DNA of 64,000 bases from Pontibacter roseus DSM 17521 (GTDB lineage Bacteria > Bacteroidota > Bacteroidia > Cytophagales > Hymenobacteraceae): NCBI RefSeq assembly GCF_000373265.1, contig NZ_KB890761.1:124001-188000 (forward strand), read 5' to 3'. Position 1 is the stretch's first letter. Each line of letters starts with the position of its first letter. The notes beneath the pieces are model-generated. The model was given only the letters and a program-made list of their open reading frames with translations, was not told the DNA's origin and made no database searches. Positions 34,498 through 43,798 of this stretch are shown here, in pieces. Made by a program: the position numbers and the translations under genes.

Positions 34498-34797
34498 ATA
34501 TAATTGGCTTATAAAACCTTTCTTGCGCTCGTAATCCACAAGAGCAAGATATACGCTGAAAGCAGAACACTCATTTCAACTCCTGCAGAGGATGCAAGTG
34601 AAACTATAATGCCCTCCCGTTACACTTCAGCCTCACGCCTCTAAATGAGTACCTGCTCACTCACCTCCAACATATCTCACCTGTTGGCTTTCCGATTTCA
34701 CCTCAAAATATGTTGTGTTGGCAAGTATAGACTTTAAGTAATGCTTGTTATTCCCTACATTAATCCAACGTTTCTTCATCCATTATACCATTCACGC
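34498..34797. other. Intergenic region before the symporter gene
   Basis: No gene is visible in about 300 bases. CAACATAT at 34668-34675 and ATATGTTG at 34708-34715 form a short inverted repeat with a 32-base spacer, and the last part just before 34798 holds an AAGTATAG motif. No confident promoter seen. Confidence 0.4.
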
Positions 34798-36354
34798 ATG
34801 ACTAGTCTAGCCTCCTCGGAGTTGGTGACAGCCGCTTGGGTACTCGTACTCGCTTACGCAGGCGTCATCTTGTTTTTTGTGGTGCGGGGCGCGCTGCGCA
34901 TTCGCTCCATCTCCGACTATGCTCTCGGCAACGTGGCTTTTTCGCCTGTGGCAGTAGGTCTGGCATTGGCTGCCTCCATGACGAGTGCCGCCACCTTCAT
35001 CATCAACCCTGGTTTCGTGGCTTTGTACGGCATCAGCGGCGTCATTTCCATGGCCATTGCCCTGCCACTAGCCGCACTCGTCTCGCTGGTGGTGCTCACC
35101 AAAGGCTTCCGGAAGATGGGAACCGCCGTGAAGGCGCAGACCATGGCCCAGTGGATGGGGCTGGCATACAAGAGCCGCGGCTATGCCATGTTCTTCGCTT
35201 TCCTCTCGCTGCTGCTCATCACCTTCATCGTGCTCATCTGCGTGGGGCTCACCAAAGTGCTGGCCAGCGTGCTCAACGCAAATGAGCTGCACGTGTGCGT
35301 GGGTATCGTGGTGTTTGTGTTCGGCTACATGATGTTCGGCGGGGCCAATTCCATGGTGTACACCAACATGATTCAGGCGGTGCTCATGCTCATCGTGGCC
35401 TTTATCCTGCTGGGCTCTGGCTACGAGCACTTCAGCAACGGCGTGCATGGTTTTCTCGACAAGCTGGCGGCTATAGACCCGCTGCTGGTGGAGCCCACCA
35501 ACCCGCAAAGCTTCCTCTTCCGCGATAACTTCGAAATCATCTTCTGCCAGGTCATCATTGGGGTGGCCATCGTCTGCCAGCCGCACATCATCACCAAATC
35601 GCTCCTGCTCCGGAACGAGAAGGACGTGAACCTATACCTGCTGACAGGAATACTGGTGCAGGCATTGTTTTTCCTGGTGGTGTTTGCCGGTCTCTATGCC
35701 CGCCTCTCCTTCCCGGACCTGACCCTGAATGGCCAGGCGCTGTCCGTGGACAGCATCATGTCAGCCTACGTGGTGAAGGAGTTCCCGGTATACATGGGGC
35801 TGCTGGTGCTGCTGGGGCTGATTTCCGCCGGACTGTCCACTCTGGAAGGGCTGATACAGTCGCTCTCCATCACCATCACCTCCGATATCCTGCGCCCGAT
35901 AGTGGGCGAAAGCATCACCAAACATGGCGTGATGATTAACCGCCTGGTGATTGTGGTGCTGGCGGCCGTGACTATTTGGCTGACATTCGACCAACTGCAG
36001 AACCCGAACCTGAGCGTGGGCATCTTCGCCCAGAACGGGGTATACGCCTACTTCTCGGCTGCCTTCGTGCCAGTGCTGTTTGGCATGTTCCTACGCCGGG
36101 TGCCCCTTATTGCGCCTGTGGCCGCCTCCATCACATCTGTCATTGTGCACTTTGGGGTGTACTATGGCGGCCTGACTACTTACATGCAGGCGCCGGTGCG
36201 CAACCCAGGTATAGCGGCGGCGCTGGCCATACTCGCCTCTGTGGCAGTAGGTCTGATTTTCTACTACGCCTTCCGCTCCCCGGCCAAAGAGGCAGCCAGC
36301 ACACCGACAACAGCTTTAACCGAACCAACCTATGAGCCTGAGATTGAAAGATAG
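34798..36354 (+). CDS. Sodium:solute symporter (SSS family)
   Basis: 518 residues from the ATG at 34798, chosen over an upstream in-frame ATG because the first membrane helix follows closely. About thirteen hydrophobic helices run through the protein. SSS features include LALAASMTSAATFIINPGF near the front, GGANSMVYTNMIQAVLML, and GLISAGLSTLEGLIQSLSITITSDI. Members use sodium to import small solutes such as proline, pantothenate, acetate or other monocarboxylates. The neighbouring 3-hydroxybutyrate dehydrogenase suggests 3-hydroxybutyrate or a similar short acid as substrate (inference). The next gene overlaps it by 23 bases. Confidence 0.88.
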   Translation: MTSLASSELVTAAWVLVLAYAGVILFFVVRGALRIRSISDYALGNVAFSPVAVGLALAASMTSAATFIINPGFVALYGISGVISMAIALPLAALVSLVVLTKGFRKMGTAVKAQTMAQWMGLAYKSRGYAMFFAFLSLLLITFIVLICVGLTKVLASVLNANELHVCVGIVVFVFGYMMFGGANSMVYTNMIQAVLMLIVAFILLGSGYEHFSNGVHGFLDKLAAIDPLLVEPTNPQSFLFRDNFEIIFCQVIIGVAIVCQPHIITKSLLLRNEKDVNLYLLTGILVQALFFLVVFAGLYARLSFPDLTLNGQALSVDSIMSAYVVKEFPVYMGLLVLLGLISAGLSTLEGLIQSLSITITSDILRPIVGESITKHGVMINRLVIVVLAAVTIWLTFDQLQNPNLSVGIFAQNGVYAYFSAAFVPVLFGMFLRRVPLIAPVAASITSVIVHFGVYYGGLTTYMQAPVRNPGIAAALAILASVAVGLIFYYAFRSPAKEAASTPTTALTEPTYEPEIER

Positions 36355-37297
36355 CCTATTAATGGCCTTCCTATGCCTGCTGTGCCTGAGCGCCCAATGC
36401 CAGATGGCGAAACCGGCGCCGGCCACCGACCCTGTCTTTGAAGGGTTGAACTACAGCTATGAAGTCCGGAAAATGACGTTGCCGGACGGGACCCACATCG
36501 CCTATGTGGACGAGGGTAAAGGACCAGAAACCATCATTTTCATACACGGGCTGGGTAGCTATCTGCCCGCCTGGGACAAGAACATAGCCGAGCTGCGCAA
36601 GCACTACCGCTGCATCGCCCTTGACCTGCCCGGTTATGGCAAGTCAGGCAAAGAAGGTATAGCGCCAGGTATGGAAAGCTACGCCAACACCGTGTTCGGA
36701 CTAATGGATGCCCTGAAACTGAAGCAAGCGGTGCTGGCAGGTCATTCTATGGGTGGTCAAATCGCCATTACCGCTGCGCTGCAGGAGCCCAAGCGCGTGA
36801 AAAAACTCATACTGGCTGCTCCCGCCGGCTTCGAGACATTCACGGAGCAGCAGAAGCAGCTGTTCAAGGCCACTGTGACACCAGAGAGCATCCAGAAGAC
36901 CACACCGGAACAAGCCGCCGCCAACATCAAAGTCAACTTTCACAAGATGCCAGCCGATGCCCAGTTCATGGTGGACGACAGGCTGAAGATGGCGACATCG
37001 GAGCAGTTCGGGAAGTATAGCGCAGCGGTGGCAGGAAGTGTGGCCGCCATGGTCGACGAACCGGTGTATGAGCAGCTGCCCCAGGTGCAGGTCCCAACGC
37101 TGATTCTGTTCGGAGAGCAGGACGCGCTTATACCTAACCGCTACCTCAACCCCGGCCTCACCACGAAGGCCGTAGCCGAAAGTGGCCACAGCCGCATTCC
37201 CAACAGCCAACTGGTGCTGGTGCCAGAGGCAGGGCATTTCCTGCAGTTTGAGCAACCGGCCGCCTTCAACAAGGCCGTCCGGAATTTCCTAGATTAA
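36332..37297 (+). CDS. Exported alpha/beta hydrolase
   Basis: 321 residues with a signal peptide (LLMAFLCLLCLSAQCQ), so periplasmic or outer-membrane side, unlike the hydrolase at 29783. Catalytic parts: oxyanion loop IIFIHGLGSYLPAW, nucleophile GHSMGG, acid in FGEQDALIP and histidine in VPEAGHFLQFEQP. It overlaps the symporter gene by 23 bases in another frame, so the two are translationally coupled. In this context it could cleave an ester-linked hydroxybutyrate oligomer before the product is imported. Confidence 0.88.
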   Translation: MSLRLKDSLLMAFLCLLCLSAQCQMAKPAPATDPVFEGLNYSYEVRKMTLPDGTHIAYVDEGKGPETIIFIHGLGSYLPAWDKNIAELRKHYRCIALDLPGYGKSGKEGIAPGMESYANTVFGLMDALKLKQAVLAGHSMGGQIAITAALQEPKRVKKLILAAPAGFETFTEQQKQLFKATVTPESIQKTTPEQAAANIKVNFHKMPADAQFMVDDRLKMATSEQFGKYSAAVAGSVAAMVDEPVYEQLPQVQVPTLILFGEQDALIPNRYLNPGLTTKAVAESGHSRIPNSQLVLVPEAGHFLQFEQPAAFNKAVRNFLD

Positions 37298-37348
37298 CGC
37301 ATTGACCTAACTTATAACCTCTATCTTAACATCTAACTCAACCTTACC

Positions 37349-39850
37349 ATGAAAAAAGTCTACTTACTCCTGCTCGCGCTCCTCTCCATGGCGCAGGTGG
37401 CACTGGCCCAGAGCGGCGGTGTCAGAGGAAGGGTGCTTGGGGCTGATACCCGCGAGCCCCTGATGGGCGCCACTGTGGTGCTGGAAGGCACTACGAAAGG
37501 AGCCACGACCAACACTGCCGGGGAATTTGCCATTGCAGATGTCCCTGCAGGCACCTATAACCTGCGCATTTCCTTTGTGGGCTATACCTTCCCGAGGCAA
37601 TCGGTGACGGTGACAGAGGGCGGCACTACCGACATCGGCACCATCAGCATGACCATTACCCAGATGATGGGGGAAGAAATCGTGGTTACGGCCTCCCGCC
37701 GTCCTGAGAAGCTGACGGAGGCTCCGGCCGCTATCAGCGTCATCTCTTCCCGCGATTTGACCGAGCTGCCGTCCTTCAACGTGGGTGAGTTGCTGAACAA
37801 GGTGCAGGGTGTGGAAGTGGTGCGCTCGGGTGTGGCCGGTATCGGCATCAATGCCCGCGGCTTCAACAACGCCTTCAACACGAAGATGTACCAGCTGACC
37901 GACGGCCGCAACTCCATGCTGCCGGGCGGCACTGGTCTTCCGGCCGGCCTGTACAACACGGTGATAAAGGAGGACATTGAGCGAGTGGAAGTGATTTTGG
38001 GCCCCTCTTCGGCGCTGTATGGCCCGAACGCACACAACGGTATCATCAACACCATCACCAAAGACCCACGCCGCTTCCCTGGCACTACGGTTACATTGGG
38101 AGCTGGCAACCAGAGCGTACTGACCGCCCGTGCCCGCCACGCCGGTGTCATCAACAGCAAGTTCGCCTACAAAGTGAATGCAGAGTATACCAAGGGCAAG
38201 GATTTCGAGTTCATCGACACCGTGTACAACGCTACCTTGGGTGCACTGCCGGAGTATGACGTGGATTTCGACTTCAATGTGAAGCGTGCGAGTGCCGCCC
38301 TTTACTACAGCCCTACTGCCAAGTCTGACATCATCCTGGATTACGGCATCGGGCAGGGCACGAACATTGGTGTGACTAACAACGGCCGCAACCAGATTGA
38401 CGGCTGGACTTTCCAGTACCTGCATGGCCGTTACGTGTCTCCGCGTGTGTTCGCGCAGGTATACAACACCTGGAACGACGCCGGCGATACTTACCAAATC
38501 AATGCCCGCACCAACAACTACTATACCCTGCGTGCCCTGGGCCAGTCGCCTGAGGTGGCACACGAAAAATCCAAGACAGGTGCTGCCCGAGGAGAGCTAT
38601 ACCCTAACTCACCGGCCATCGCTTTCCCAGGCTTCATTGACAAGAGCCACCGCCTGAACGCGGAGGTGCAGTACAACAACTCCTACGCCGGTTTTGATGT
38701 GGTGACCGGCCTGAGCTTCCAGCGTGATGTGGCTTACAGCCGCCAGACATACCTCGACGACCGCAACGGCGACATCATCCTGAACCAGTATGGCGCCGTG
38801 GCGCAGGTGGAACGCAACATCACCGACAGGCTGCGTGCCGTGGTGGGAGCCCGCCTCGACCGCCACGACAACTACGGCAACCAGTTCAGCCCGAAAGCCG
38901 CTTTGACTTTGAATGCCCTGGCCGGTACATTCCGGGCCACCTATGGCCGCGCCTACTCTGCTCCTTCCATTCAGTTCCAGGAGTTCTACCTAAACAACGG
39001 CTCACTGGCCATCTTGGGTAGCGGCGCCGGCCTGACTATCCAGAACACCGAGACTGGCGCCATCCGCACCATACCTGAACTGGCACCGGAGCGTGTGCAG
39101 ACCTTCGAGTTCGGCTACAAAGGAACACCAACCGAGAAGTTCTATGTAGACCTCAGCACCTGGTATTCCAAGTCCAAGGATTTCATCTCGCCGCTGACAG
39201 GCATCACCCCGATTATGGGCAAAGAGAAAGTGATTCGCAAAGGCGACGAGGATGTGACAGAGGCAGCCTCCAACGCCTTGAACTACTACCTCACGTACCT
39301 GAACTATGGCAACGTGAACTCCTGGGGAACAGACCTTGGCCTGAACTATTACCTGAGCAACAACTTCAGCGTAGGCGCCAAGTACTCCTACTTTAACTCT
39401 GACATCACAGACAAAGACAACATGGAGAATGACGCGAACGGTGACAAAATCGTATCTGCCGCTGAGAGCAGCCTGAACGCACCCAAGCATCGCTATAACT
39501 TCAACTTCACGGCCCGCGACCTGTTCAACAACAAGTTCTTTGGCTCTGTGAATGTGCGCATCCTGCCGGAGTACAACTTCTACTCAGGTTCTCAGGTGGC
39601 GGCCAAGGAAAATGCGAACAAGCGTGTGGCGCCACTCCTGTACAACTACGGGCCGCTAGGTGGCTTCACCTCGGTGGACCTGAGCGCCGGTTATAAGTTC
39701 AGCAAAATGATTACGCTGGGTGCCAGCGTGTCCAACCTATTCGACACAGAGCAGCGTGAGTTCGTAGGTTCCCCGGTTATCGGTCGCCTCTTCTCCGCTG
39801 AGTTGCGCTTCGACATCGGCGGCAAAAAAAGCACAGGTGAAGTTAAATAG
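37349..39850 (+). CDS. TonB-dependent receptor
   Basis: 833 residues. Signal peptide (VYLLLLALLSMAQVALAQ), then a carboxypeptidase-regulatory-like domain (residues ~23-105, GVRGRVLGADTREPLMGATVVLEGTTKGA), a plug (EEIVVTASRRPEKLTEAPAAISVIS to GPSSALYGPNAHNGIINTITK) and a long beta-barrel ending in RLFSAELRFDIG. It carries a substrate across the outer membrane using TonB energy. No SusD partner is present. It is the third gene of the locus with the symporter, exported hydrolase and 3-hydroxybutyrate dehydrogenase. Confidence 0.93.
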   Translation: MKKVYLLLLALLSMAQVALAQSGGVRGRVLGADTREPLMGATVVLEGTTKGATTNTAGEFAIADVPAGTYNLRISFVGYTFPRQSVTVTEGGTTDIGTISMTITQMMGEEIVVTASRRPEKLTEAPAAISVISSRDLTELPSFNVGELLNKVQGVEVVRSGVAGIGINARGFNNAFNTKMYQLTDGRNSMLPGGTGLPAGLYNTVIKEDIERVEVILGPSSALYGPNAHNGIINTITKDPRRFPGTTVTLGAGNQSVLTARARHAGVINSKFAYKVNAEYTKGKDFEFIDTVYNATLGALPEYDVDFDFNVKRASAALYYSPTAKSDIILDYGIGQGTNIGVTNNGRNQIDGWTFQYLHGRYVSPRVFAQVYNTWNDAGDTYQINARTNNYYTLRALGQSPEVAHEKSKTGAARGELYPNSPAIAFPGFIDKSHRLNAEVQYNNSYAGFDVVTGLSFQRDVAYSRQTYLDDRNGDIILNQYGAVAQVERNITDRLRAVVGARLDRHDNYGNQFSPKAALTLNALAGTFRATYGRAYSAPSIQFQEFYLNNGSLAILGSGAGLTIQNTETGAIRTIPELAPERVQTFEFGYKGTPTEKFYVDLSTWYSKSKDFISPLTGITPIMGKEKVIRKGDEDVTEAASNALNYYLTYLNYGNVNSWGTDLGLNYYLSNNFSVGAKYSYFNSDITDKDNMENDANGDKIVSAAESSLNAPKHRYNFNFTARDLFNNKFFGSVNVRILPEYNFYSGSQVAAKENANKRVAPLLYNYGPLGGFTSVDLSAGYKFSKMITLGASVSNLFDTEQREFVGSPVIGRLFSAELRFDIGGKKSTGEVK

Positions 39851-39869
39851 TTGAGTTAGGTAGAGTACG

Positions 39870-39890
39870 GAGCGCCCCGCAAGGGCGCTC
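39870..39890 (+). terminator. Hairpin after the TonB receptor gene
   Basis: An 8-bp GC-rich stem (39870-39877 with 39883-39890, loop CGCAA) is followed by TGGCTTTTT. A probable terminator between the receptor and dehydrogenase genes; it may reduce, not abolish, readthrough. Confidence 0.65.
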
Positions 39891-39957
39891 TGGCTTTTTA
39901 CTGCTTCCTTCACCTCAATAGCAACCACTATTTCGATAAAGACACAAAGCAACGCGC

Positions 39958-40725
39958 ATGAAGAATGTAATCATCACAGGCGGCACCAGCGGTATAGGTT
40001 TGGGTATAGCGCGCCTGTTCGCGGCCCAAGGCTACAACCTGCTGCTCAACGGGCTGGAGAAGAACGGTCCACAACTGGCGGATGAACTAGCCCAGGAACA
40101 CCAGGTGAAAACAGCATACTCCGCGGCCAATCTGCAACATCCGGCACAGATACGCGAGATGGTGCGGCAGGCCGAGCAGGAACTAGGCCAGGTGGATGTG
40201 CTTATCAACAACGCCGGCATACAGTATGTGGCACCGGTGGAGGAGTTTCCGGAGGACCGCTGGGATGCCATTCTGGCCATCAACATGTCGGCCACATTCC
40301 ATGCTTCCAAAGCTGTTTGGCCGGGCATGAAGGAGCGGGGCTTTGGGCGCATCATCAACATCGCCTCAGCCCATGCGCTGCGGGCATCGGAGTACAAGGT
40401 AGCCTACGTGGCGGCCAAGCACGGTGTAGCCGGCATCACCAAGGTGCTGGCACTGGAGGGGGCGCCGCACGGCATCACCTGCAACGCCATCTGCCCCGGC
40501 TATGTGCGCACCCCTTTGGTGGATGCCCAGATAGCGGACCAGGCACGTGCACACCAAATGTCGGAGGCGGATGTGATTGAGAAAGTGATGCTGAAGAAGC
40601 AGCCCATCAAACAATTTGTGGACGTGCAGGCACTCGGCAACCTGGCGCTATACCTGGCCTCTGAAACGGCTGGCCAACTGACCGGCGCCATGCTTCCTGT
40701 GGATGGCGGTTGGACGGCGCAATAA
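39958..40725 (+). CDS. bdhA: 3-hydroxybutyrate dehydrogenase (short-chain dehydrogenase)
   Basis: 255 residues. Classical SDR features: the NAD site TGGTSGIGLGIA at the N-terminus, LINNAG, and the catalytic serine/tyrosine/lysine in IASAHALRASEYKVAYVAAKHG. Whole-length similarity is to bacterial D-3-hydroxybutyrate dehydrogenases (NAICPGYVRTPLVDAQIADQA and the KKQPIKQFVDVQALGNLALYLASE region are typical). It would oxidise 3-hydroxybutyrate to acetoacetate with NAD+ in the cytoplasm. It closes the symporter-hydrolase-receptor locus. Confidence 0.9.
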   Translation: MKNVIITGGTSGIGLGIARLFAAQGYNLLLNGLEKNGPQLADELAQEHQVKTAYSAANLQHPAQIREMVRQAEQELGQVDVLINNAGIQYVAPVEEFPEDRWDAILAINMSATFHASKAVWPGMKERGFGRIINIASAHALRASEYKVAYVAAKHGVAGITKVLALEGAPHGITCNAICPGYVRTPLVDAQIADQARAHQMSEADVIEKVMLKKQPIKQFVDVQALGNLALYLASETAGQLTGAMLPVDGGWTAQ

Positions 40726-40741
40726 ACGCTGTTCCATAGGG

Positions 40742-40790
40742 ATAAGCAGAGAGCCCCGGCACTTATCTAGTGCCGGGGCTCTCTGCTTAT
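40742..40790. terminator. 21-bp stem bidirectional terminator
   Basis: A perfect 21-bp stem (40742-40762 with 40770-40790, seven-base loop) between the convergent dehydrogenase and PorE-like genes. The outer part of the stem is AT-rich on both sides. Confidence 0.85.
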
Positions 40791-40800
40791 AAAGAATTCA

Positions 40801-42801
40801 TTACTTGCCGATAATCTTGAACTCGGTTCGGCGGTTGACCTGGTGCTCTTCTTCCGAGCAGTCTACATTGTCACCGCACTTGTTGCGCAACTGCGTCTCA
40901 CCGTAGCCCTTGGCTACCAACCGCTTCCTGTCTATACCTTTCGAGATGAGGTAGTTTACGGCTGCTTTGGCACGGCGCTCAGACAGGCTCTGGTTGTACT
41001 GCTGCGTCTGACGGCTGTCGGTATGGGAGCTCAGCTCGATGCGTATACCTGGGTTGTCCTTGAGGATGCGCACCAGCTTGTCGAGTTCCAGCGCGGCATC
41101 AGGCCGGATGTCGTGCTTGTCCAGGTCGTAGAAAATGTTCTCCAGCACAATCGGCACGTTCGGCGTATCGCGTATCAGGACCATCTCCACCAGCAGCGAA
41201 TCGATGCTGTACTGGCAGTTGGGCGTAAACAGGATGGTCTGCGTGAGGTAGCCTTTCTTGCTGCCCCGCACGGTATACTGCATACCTGCCTGCACGCCAT
41301 ACCTGAAGTTGCCCAGCGAATCAGAGTGCGACTCAGCCAGGGTGCCCACGTTCTCCTCGAACAACTGCAGCAGCACATTCTCCACTTTCACCTTCTTTTT
41401 GAGGTGTGTGCCGGGCTGTGCTACCAACTCTATCGTCTCGCCCACCAGCACGCACTCCACCGGTACTTCCTTGAAACTGTAGATGTTGTCAAAGCCTTTG
41501 TCGCTGCCCCTGCCAGATGAGAGCCAGCCTTTGGTGCCAGAGGAATCCATGGCGATGCCCAGGTCGTCGTGGGAAGAGTTGAGCGGGTAGCGCAGGTTCT
41601 GCAACGATGTCCATTCCTTGCCTGCGCCTTCCGCCACGAAAATGTCTAGGCCGCCCATACCCAGGTGACCGTCCGAGGAGAAGTACAGTTTGCCATCGGC
41701 GCCTATGGCCGGGAAGCTCTCGCGTCCGCTGGTGTTGATAGAGGAACCCGCGTTGACAGGCGCTCCCCAGCTGCCATCGCTCTGGCGCTCGCTGTAGTAG
41801 ATGTCCGTCTCGCCCATACCGCCGGGCATGTCTGACACGAAGTACAGCAGCCTGCCGTCAGGCGTCACGGCCGGGTGGCCCACCGAGAACTCCTGCGGCC
41901 TGTTGTAGGCGAAGGGCTTTATATTGGACCAGGAGTCGTTGTCTCGCTTGGCGGTGTAAATCTCCAGTCTGTTGATGTAGGCACGGTTGTCGTTTGCCCC
42001 GCCTACCCAGCTGGTGGGGTCGGTGGTTTTCTTTTTGCGGCCCTGCCGAACGCTGTTGGTGCGGGTGAAGAAGAGCATACCTTCCTGCTCCAGGTAGGAG
42101 GCCGGCCCGTTGTGATAATCCGTGTTGATTTCCTTGGTGAGCGGCACGGGTGCCCCCCAGGTCGAGGCCGTATCCAATGGTGCAAAGTATAGCTGCACGT
42201 AGCCGTTGCCTGTCCAGTTGAAGCGCTCCTTCTTCTTGGCAGCTTCAGGTGCCTGCAGCCGGTCCGAAGAGAAAATCATACCGCCGTTGGGCATTTTGAC
42301 AGGGCTGAAGTCCACTCCTGCAGAGTTCAGGCGCTCTTCCTCCTCCAACTTATAGGATTTTGGAGTCTTCATCCAGTGCATGGCCGTGTCACAGGAGGCG
42401 GCCAGTGCTTGGGCCAAGTCCGCCTTCTCAGGTACGCGGCTGCCATACTTCAGGAACAGTTCCTTGGCCTTGGTGTAGTTGCCGTTGCGCTTGGCGGCTT
42501 CGGCGTAATAGTACAGGCTGGCGGGGCTGGCGTCGGGGAATCCGGCCAGCTGCGCATACCAGAACTCCGCCTCTTTGCTGTTGTTCATGAGCCGGTGACT
42601 GTCAGCGATGCGCTGCAACGTGTAGGGGTTGGGTTCCTCCTGCTCCAGCACCTTCTTATAGGCATCCAGGGCGAGGGCGTACTCAAAACTGTTGAAATAC
42701 TTCTCGGCCTGCTTCATCTCCTTTTTCTGCGCCTGCACCGTTGCCGGCAGGCTATACCCTACAGCCAGCAGGACCAGGAGAATTAGTGATTGTACTCTCA
42801 T
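40801..42801 (-). CDS. PorE-like OmpA family protein (TPR, beta-propeller, OmpA)
   Basis: 666 residues. Order of parts: signal peptide; TPR-like helices (residues ~25-140, EKYFNSFEYALALDAYKKVLEQ); PD40/WD40-type propeller blades (DFSPVKMPNGGMIFSSDRL, HPAVTPDGRLLYFVSDMPGGMGETDIYYS, FPAIGADGKLYFSSDGHLGMGGLDIFVAE); a small beta-sandwich (~470-540); and a C-terminal OmpA domain (FYDLDKHDIRPDAALELDKLVRILKDNPGIRIELSSHTDSRQ) that binds peptidoglycan. This is the architecture of PorE of the type IX secretion system, which anchors the complex to the cell wall. It is the last gene of the operon after a cargo gene and porP. Confidence 0.88.
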   Translation of the reverse strand: MRVQSLILLVLLAVGYSLPATVQAQKKEMKQAEKYFNSFEYALALDAYKKVLEQEEPNPYTLQRIADSHRLMNNSKEAEFWYAQLAGFPDASPASLYYYAEAAKRNGNYTKAKELFLKYGSRVPEKADLAQALAASCDTAMHWMKTPKSYKLEEEERLNSAGVDFSPVKMPNGGMIFSSDRLQAPEAAKKKERFNWTGNGYVQLYFAPLDTASTWGAPVPLTKEINTDYHNGPASYLEQEGMLFFTRTNSVRQGRKKKTTDPTSWVGGANDNRAYINRLEIYTAKRDNDSWSNIKPFAYNRPQEFSVGHPAVTPDGRLLYFVSDMPGGMGETDIYYSERQSDGSWGAPVNAGSSINTSGRESFPAIGADGKLYFSSDGHLGMGGLDIFVAEGAGKEWTSLQNLRYPLNSSHDDLGIAMDSSGTKGWLSSGRGSDKGFDNIYSFKEVPVECVLVGETIELVAQPGTHLKKKVKVENVLLQLFEENVGTLAESHSDSLGNFRYGVQAGMQYTVRGSKKGYLTQTILFTPNCQYSIDSLLVEMVLIRDTPNVPIVLENIFYDLDKHDIRPDAALELDKLVRILKDNPGIRIELSSHTDSRQTQQYNQSLSERRAKAAVNYLISKGIDRKRLVAKGYGETQLRNKCGDNVDCSEEEHQVNRRTEFKIIGK

Positions 42802-42817
42802 GTCTGTTTCGAATGGA

Positions 42818-43771
42818 TTAGAAGTAACGGGGCGTCAGCATGCGCGCATCCTGCTTTTTGAAGAAGGAATAGCCAATCGAGATTTCATGGCTCGGGTGGC
42901 TCTTCAGCGCATTTAGACTGACATCGTAGGAGTAGCCCAGTCGCAGCTTGGGCGTTACGTACAGCTGCGCGATGGCAGCCCAGGCGTTTCGCTTGTCCAG
43001 GGAGTACTCGTCAGGGAACTTGTTGTGCACCTGCACCGCCGTGCGGTAGGAGCCGCCCAGCCAGATGCGCTCCCCGAGCAGCACGAACGTGTTCAGGTCC
43101 AGGCTGGTAGGGCTGTTAAAGTCCTCCTTGACCAGAAAGCTCGGCTTCAGGATGACGAAAGGCGACACGTTGAACACGTAACCCGAGGAGAGGAAGAAGT
43201 GCCGGCGTGGCGTGGTCACCTCCAGGTCCTCCTGTTTGAAGTTGATGAGGTTGGCCACCGATACCCCGGCATAGAACCGCTCTGTGTTGAAGAATACCCC
43301 CGCCCTGGCATCAGGCAGCACCTCAGAGGCCCGCCCCTGCGGAACAGATGGGTCTGGTATGTTGCTGCCGGGCCGGAGCACCGTGCCGTCCAAGGTATAC
43401 TGCGACGCGCCCGCCGCAAACCCCAGCGCCAACTTGGACGCCTCGCCCACCTGCAGGCGCACCGCCACGTTGCCCTGCACCCCCAGCTGCCGCTGGGCAC
43501 CCAGTTCGTCTTTTATGGCGTTGAAGCCGTAGCCCACCAGGCCACTGCGCGAGGAACCATCGAGGCTGAGGGTCTGTGTCGTGGGAGCGCCCTCCATACC
43601 CACCCACTGGCTGCGGTGCGTGGCGTTGATGTTGAGAATCTCCTTGCTGCCGGCATAGGCTGGGTTGATAATCAGCTCATTGAAGATATACTGCGTGTAT
43701 TGCGGCGCCTGCTGCGCATGCGCTTCCTTCGCCAGCAACACCACCACCAGTAGCACCCATATTTTTCGCAT
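42818..43771 (-). CDS. PorP/SprF family type IX secretion membrane protein
   Basis: 317 residues with a signal peptide. The N-terminal signature QAPQYTQYIFNELIINPAYAGSKEILNINATHRSQWVGMEGAPTTQTLS is diagnostic of PorP/SprF. The rest is a predicted outer-membrane beta-barrel (14-strand type). These proteins help particular cargo with the type B C-terminal domain to attach at the surface; in Flavobacterium SprF is dedicated to SprB. It lies 27 bases downstream of the 1397-residue cargo gene and 16 bases before the PorE-like gene. Confidence 0.9.
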   Translation of the reverse strand: MRKIWVLLVVVLLAKEAHAQQAPQYTQYIFNELIINPAYAGSKEILNINATHRSQWVGMEGAPTTQTLSLDGSSRSGLVGYGFNAIKDELGAQRQLGVQGNVAVRLQVGEASKLALGFAAGASQYTLDGTVLRPGSNIPDPSVPQGRASEVLPDARAGVFFNTERFYAGVSVANLINFKQEDLEVTTPRRHFFLSSGYVFNVSPFVILKPSFLVKEDFNSPTSLDLNTFVLLGERIWLGGSYRTAVQVHNKFPDEYSLDKRNAWAAIAQLYVTPKLRLGYSYDVSLNALKSHPSHEISIGYSFFKKQDARMLTPRYF

Positions 43772-43798
43772 TGTAATAGACTTAATACGTTTGTTTCC

